A stretch of DNA of 26,697 bases, taken from assembly GCA_900617975.1 (NCBI GenBank), contig UZAE01000305.1:1-26697 (forward strand). The letters run 5' to 3'. The number at the start of each line of letters is the position of its first letter. Positions within the stretch are counted from its first letter, which is position 1. Origin of the DNA: Rodentolepis nana. Lineage: Eukaryota; Platyhelminthes; Cestoda; Cyclophyllidea; Hymenolepididae. Position numbers and translations under genes: made by a program. The notes below the pieces were generated by a model. That model saw only the letters and a list, made by a program, of their open reading frames with translations, did not search any database and was not told the origin of the DNA. Below are positions 22,801 through 26,697 of this stretch, piece after piece.

Positions 22801-23422
22801 TCTTATAAACGGTATTTGAATATTGTTAGCATCAGAGAGACACAGTTTTTTTTCATTTGGACTGATCATAAGAATTGGCAGAGGACGTCTGAATTTCTTA
22901 ATTTGTTCACCCAAAAAATGTAGTGATGATATTTTCAAACTCTCGCGGCGTTGCCGTGTGTCATATTTACCTCTCTGATAGTAAGAGCAACATGTATTTT
23001 AACCTAAAAAAGCACATACTCAATTATTTGGCAAGTATTTTTAATGCATCAATTGGCTTAAAGCAGTTGTTAATCTGATCATATATTAAAATTTATTTTT
23101 CTACCCATTTACCGTTAAAATAAATAATGAGTTAATGATATTATATAAAATTCTTTGGTAAAATTAACTATTTCCATACTTAACAATAATTTATTCATTA
23201 AAAAGGAGATTTTATCAAACAGTCATTTTGTTTAAACCAGAGTGACCCCTAAAACCATCACTGCTTCAAGTTTTGATATATCAAATTGGTGGAGAGAACT
23301 AAATGAAATTAGTATTTCGGTTTTAAGGGCCCCTCATCAGTACTTACAAAAACCAGGAATTCGCATTTGGTTTGATTTATAAGATGAGTTTGAAGATTGG
23401 TTTGGCTTGATTTTACCTTTAG

Positions 23423-23485
23423 GCCATCATAATGGAGCATGCAACTCAGCGCCTGATAGAATCGAAGAGTCGTGAAGACGCTCAG
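23423..23485 (+). CDS. CNG channel exon 9: CNBD C-helix
   Basis: 63 nt, acceptor ttttacctttag, donor gtaagc, encoding residues 737-757. Joined to exon 8 it reads DHPDAHAIIMEHATQRLIES, matching the spacing of the CNBD C-helix that closes over bound nucleotide in CNG channels. The phase is 0 on both sides. The donor is good, implying a further exon. Without splicing the frame adds 16 residues and stops at 23534-23536, where the TAA is embedded in AATAAA. The last coding exon is therefore undecided. Confidence 0.88.
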
Positions 23486-23836
23486 GTAAGCATCCAATAT
23501 ATGACGAGATATATCCTAGGTTTCTTCTTCAAATAAACAAAACACCGATGCTGCACTAAGTGGTATGTGATTTTCGACTTTATTGTTTTCATAACTATAC
23601 TATGAAAGTGGTTTGAAAGCCGGCCTCTATCAGCACAAAAATAATGGCCCAAACATCCACGTTGATTGAAAAATAGTATTTTAATAAATGCATACGTAAA
23701 TTCATAAACTTACAAGCAACATCGAAGCACAATTAATTTGAGCTCTCTTTTACGGTTTCAATCAATTATTGTTAGCGTAAGTGCCGGACATACATGGGGA
23801 CCAGATGCACCCGATGGTTTCAACAAACTATTTATA
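23486..23836 (+). other. Start of unresolved 3' region, with AATAAA at 23532-23537
   Basis: If exon 9 is not spliced, VSIQYMTRYILGFFFK and a stop follow, and AATAAA overlaps that stop. A polyadenylation signal this close to a stop would be unusual but would give a compact alternative end. Otherwise this is intronic. Nothing else is visible. Confidence 0.4.
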
Positions 23837-24069
23837 TCAAATGACAGGCTTTATGATAGTTATCATTAGCCTTTAAGTTGATTTCAGGCTTTGCAGAGAG
23901 AGAGGAACATCAAATCGAAAAAAGTCGGGAGGGGGGGGGGACAGAAGAGTGTTTTAAAGATGTCAAAGAGACAGACACAAGGGTAGATGAAAGGTGAGGT
24001 GAGTATCGTGTAAGTAGCCGAATATGACATACAATGGGGTGATGGTAATTTGAAGTGAGAAGTCAACTG
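23837..24069 (-). repeat. Dispersed repeat copy C, inverted, apparently full length
   Basis: The reverse complement of these 233 bases aligns end to end with copy B (8501-8734): a block resembling agttgacttct..cttcaa, then accatcacccca, cactc, atgttcctc, gcctgaa, ggctaatgataactat, and a final gcctg with an A/T tail. A run of ten G (23931-23940) replaces the pyrimidine-rich segment of copy B. On the + strand the repeat supplies an acceptor-like ttgatttcag and several donor-like gtgag words. Unidentified non-autonomous element. Confidence 0.8.
23888..23986 (+). CDS. Candidate terminal exon inside antisense repeat C
   Basis: After acceptor ttgatttcag (AG at 23886-23887) the phase required by exon 9 is open for 32 codons, then TAG at 23984-23986. 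The product would be a strongly basic tail beginning ALQRERNIKSKK with a Gly-rich stretch from the G10 run. It is phase-compatible and would give a 789-residue protein. However, it lies entirely within a dispersed repeat in antisense, so it may be chance or an exonised repeat. No family similarity supports it. Confidence 0.2.
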   Translation, partial: ALQRERNIKSKKVGRGGGQKSVLKMSKRQTQG

Positions 24070-24561
24070 CCGGTTTAAACACTTTTTTGTTGCATGAGTA
24101 TACGTTGCCCAGGGTGTTCCACGTGGAGGTAAGTCCATCGCACACCCCTCAACAAAATATAATTAGCCAATGACAAATGCACGGGCTTTGGTGCCACTGA
24201 AGGGATCTCGAATATTTAATTTCGAATGTGCCTATTTCCTCAGAGTTAACTTTAAATTATTATCGAAAGTACAAAAATTTATATCAAAACGTGATGTCTG
24301 TTTGATCAAGTGATTTGTTCTAGGATGGTGCACACCTCGTTTTCTTGCCATAGGAATCAGTTTCGGTCCTTAGCGCCTTCTATATTTGATTCATTTACTA
24401 ATGCTAACTTTGATTTCGAATCGGATTTAAGGCTCTTGGAGGCAAATTGACACGAGATGTTAGTCTTGAGACAATTAAATGTCGTATTTGCGCACTTATA
24501 TTCCTCGAATTACACTGATTTAAATAATTTGATGGCAACACATTTCCCATCACGTTGACAG
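24070..24561 (+). other. Unresolved 3' region with short open frames
   Basis: This part is less AT-rich than the introns. A 41-codon frame with ATG at 24325 and TGA at 24448 follows an acceptor-like ttctag and reads like ordinary protein (NQFRSLAPSIFDSF). That acceptor would need an incoming phase of 2, whereas exon 9 ends in phase 0, so it cannot join directly. A second frame is open to about 24520. These could be later exons, remnants of an element, or chance. Confidence 0.25.
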
Positions 24562-24690
24562 CTTTACCACAGACTGCAGATGCCTCCCATATCCAGACAA
24601 AGTACGAAAGGACTCAGCTTCCGGCTTGTCAATTTTTTTGCAACCACAGACGTCAGCAATTATAAGTTTGACAAGCTTAAATGGAATTAA
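24562..24690 (+). CDS. Candidate terminal exon, phase-compatible with exon 9
   Basis: After an AG at 24560-24561 (cccatcacgttgacag) the phase-0 frame runs 42 codons (LYHRLQMPPISRQSTKGLSF and on) to TAA at 24688-24690. This would give a 799-residue protein with a basic C-terminal tail. The polypyrimidine tract is mediocre and I see no similarity to known CNG tails, which are poorly conserved anyway. It is one of three competing ends. Confidence 0.22.
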   Translation, partial: LYHRLQMPPISRQSTKGLSFRLVNFFATTDVSNYKFDKLKWN

Positions 24691-26408
24691 GAAGTAAAAT
24701 ATAAACATGATCTTTTACTTAAAATAAATAACACTCTTTATTAATGGGAGGTACAATTTAATAGCAAAAATAATAATGATCGGATATTTTCAGTCATATT
24801 ATTGAAAATATCTTTCTTTGTTTAGTGGCTAAAATTTTTCATTGCTTATTTTCCGTTAATTGCTAACGTTTTAATTATACTTACGACAAAAAATTTTTAG
24901 TTACCTACAATTTTGGATGTAATTCATATTGCACCATAACTTTGTGTAACATAAATTATTATCTTGTCTGTTTCATTTTTATTGAAAATATTGGGGCTAT
25001 GTAATTGTGTGTGGGTGTGTTTTGATTAAAATAACCACCCATATTAATTTAAATGTATGTGTTTAGTTTCACTATTTCATTTAGTTTGATTAATTATGAA
25101 TTATTCCGACGAAGAGTACGTTGGATAGCAGATCCATAAGGAACGTGTAAAATGACCTTCTTTTAATGAGTAAAGCTAAGTTTTTTCCTATGCCATCTTT
25201 GCTAAATTCTGCTTAAGCAATCATTCATATTATATTGGAATATTGGCAAATTAGTTTCAAGTGGAATCTTTAAGTAAGTAACAAACCAAATATATGCAAA
25301 TAGATTTGAACAAACGGCGAATATAACGCTGAAAACGTTTGACAGGTGTACAATTAAAAGCATTACAAATAATTAAATAGTCGGTGTAAAAGCATTGCGC
25401 AGAATAACAAGACCTGCATAACCTACCACTTCCAGGTTTAGATTAAGCTCCTCCAATATTTATTTAACTCTTTTCGCACCATTTTTAATTAATTTCTGCA
25501 ATAATTCTGGATAAAGCTTTCAAAATTTATTGTCATGGAATGGTATATGAACACGCTATAGTGCAAAAGTGCAGTAAGTGTTGAAATTTAGAAGAAAAGG
25601 GTGTCAGAATATTAAAATCTTTTGGAAATTTGAACTATGGACACGAGAATTTTCTTCGGTACAGTCTTGAGCCTAATTTTCATCGTTTATTTCCTGGGTT
25701 ACCCCCATATTTCGAGCTTCAGTTATCATTTGATTAAATTGAATGATTAATCAAGCTGTACTGGTTAATTCATATTTTCTTAGAGCCGTAAGTATGATTT
25801 GAGATTAGCGAAAGCATTTAAAAATAATAAATCCCATTGGATACCAACCAAATCGAACTTGAATAATACGCCAATAATACGTTTGTTATTTGGCATTGCG
25901 TCAAATAGTGCAGTATAAACCAAATTAATTGTATTTGCAATATTATATTATTAGAAGCACTAACATTTTTCATGCAATATCACATAAAAGCAACTTAGTT
26001 CGATAAAAATGCATGTGCTTATTTTCATTAAAAATATATCATGCCTTTTATTCACACTATTGAAAGTTGCCGAAAAATGCATTAGACAATATCAAAGAAT
26101 TTTAATAATGAAATATATATATATATATAGTTTGATTTAGTAATAGAGCTTCGAAAATTGTTGATAATTGAGTTTGATAGACTAGAAAATAGGAAAACTG
26201 CTAGAAGTGCCTTTGAAAGATGAAGTACTACTATCTATTCATTTAAATAATTAAATTAAATAGCGTCCGCTATCTTACTGAATAAATTTACACCAGTAAC
26301 TATAAGTTATAATATTAATTTACTAACTGTTGATTGGTTTCATCCTAGCATATTCTTGCTTTTTTCAATTAACATTATGAAATAATGCCAATTAAGTGTT
26401 TCTAAAAT
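24691..26408. other. Downstream AT-rich noncoding sequence
   Basis: Dense stops on both strands, with no exon block or repeat copy recognised. It contains an AT microsatellite at 26113-26128. If the gene ends near 24690 this is intergenic or 3' untranslated sequence. Confidence 0.6.
26113..26128. repeat. AT dinucleotide microsatellite
   Basis: About 16 bases of alternating A and T. Confidence 0.75.
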
Positions 26409-26659
26409 AGAGATGTGTAACGAAGTCGGCAAGTTCAGCTTCTGAAAGCCTGGATTGATTGGGGCTCTCGCAATAAACTGTATTGGCAACAGTGCCCCCT
26501 CAAGACAACAGAGTGGAATGACCGCATCTGAGATACTTTAGGGATGCACCCAGTTACGTTTTCTGTTCCTTCATCTTTTAATTGGTGCCAAATCGGTTGG
26601 GACAATTAATTTTTACCTTTGTAACGCTTGGAGAACCATGTTCTCAGATTTAGAAGAAC

Positions 26660-26660
<1 letters not shown>
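26409..26660. other. GC-richer block of unknown nature
   Basis: Composition changes sharply from the AT-rich flanks. One + frame is open for 33 codons around VQLLKAWIDWG and KLYWQQCPLKTTEWNDRI, and the - strand also has an open stretch across the same bases. tgtaacg occurs near both edges (26415 and 26621). It could be an edge of a transposable element or an exon of a neighbouring gene; I do not recognise it. Confidence 0.3.

Positions 26661-26661
<1 letters not shown>

Positions 26662-26697
<36 letters not shown>
26662..26697. repeat. (AT)n microsatellite at window end
   Basis: Thirty-six bases of uninterrupted alternating A and T, continuing to the last base of the window, so its full length is unknown. 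Confidence 0.9.

Larger units (their letters stand above)
22046..23422 (+). other. Intron 8
   Basis: 1,377 bases from gtacgt to ttttacctttag. It contains a short repeat relic with flanking direct repeats (22271-22343) and the second copy of a 33-bp element (22768-22800). No coding content was seen. Confidence 0.85.
3439..23485 (+). other. Gene span: cyclic nucleotide-gated channel subunit, 9 coding exons
   Basis: I reconstructed the gene by following the order of family domains and joining GT-AG sites in phase. Intron phases are 2, 1, 0, 2, 0, 2, 2, 0. Intron lengths are 4814, 689, 2446, 2160, 404, 5814, 72 and 1377 bases. The joined reading frame has 757 codons with no internal stop and runs N-terminus, S1-S6 with pore, C-linker, CNBD, the canonical CNG order. 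CNG channels open on cGMP or cAMP binding and pass Na+, K+ and Ca2+ in sensory cells and neurons. The true 3' end is not established. Whether this is an alpha-, beta- or CNGL-type subunit cannot be settled here: features of more than one class are present. Confidence 0.93.

Noticed and set aside
23884..24145. Open frames of 60-84 codons on the minus strand
   Set aside because: They lie on the sense strand of repeat copy C. Copy B keeps a similar frame for part of its length only because the repeat is pyrimidine-rich; indels break it, so there is no conserved product.
1..26697. CRISPR arrays, operons, rRNA, tRNA or prophage-like content
   Set aside because: No regularly spaced repeats, tRNA-like folds or compact gene runs; the window is an intron-rich eukaryotic locus.

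Overview
The window is AT-rich (about two-thirds A+T by eye) eukaryotic DNA carrying one recognisable gene on the + strand, split by GT-AG introns. No bacterial features are present. Long introns, small phase-matched exons, dispersed degenerate repeats and AT microsatellites indicate an invertebrate animal. A parasitic flatworm fits the base composition and intron style, but this is an inference and the species is not identified.

The gene encodes a cyclic nucleotide-gated (CNG) cation channel subunit. I assembled nine coding exons: 3439-4994, 9809-9867, 10557-10618, 13065-13153, 15314-15416, 15821-15975, 21790-21876, 21949-22045 and 23423-23485. Every splice junction is phase-compatible and together they give 757 codons without a stop. 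Exon 1 (1,556 nt) holds a long Ser-rich hydrophilic N-terminus, S1-S5 and the pore. Exon 2 is S6, exons 3-5 the post-S6 gating region and C-linker, and exons 6-9 the cyclic nucleotide-binding domain (CNBD). The pore filter reads TTIGD, with Asp where vertebrate alpha subunits have Glu and beta subunits Gly. The family gates Na+/K+/Ca2+ entry on binding cGMP or cAMP and normally assembles as tetramers in the plasma membrane.

Layout: 1-3438 is upstream sequence with a truncated repeat copy at 1-136 and possible promoter elements at 3212-3348. 3439-23485 is the channel gene; its introns are otherwise featureless apart from repeats and one well-formed 50-nt pseudo-exon (14306-14355) whose inclusion would introduce a stop. 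23486-26697 is the unresolved 3' end. Possible ends are read-through of exon 9 to a stop overlapping AATAAA (23534), an exon made from an antisense repeat (23888-23986), or a terminal exon at 24562-24690. After these come AT-rich sequence, a GC-richer block near 26410-26640, and an (AT)n tract running off the window edge.

A dispersed repeat of about 234 bp occurs at 1-136 (+, cut by the window), 8501-8734 (+) and 23837-24069 (-). A short relic at 22283-22329 lies between 14-bp perfect direct repeats.
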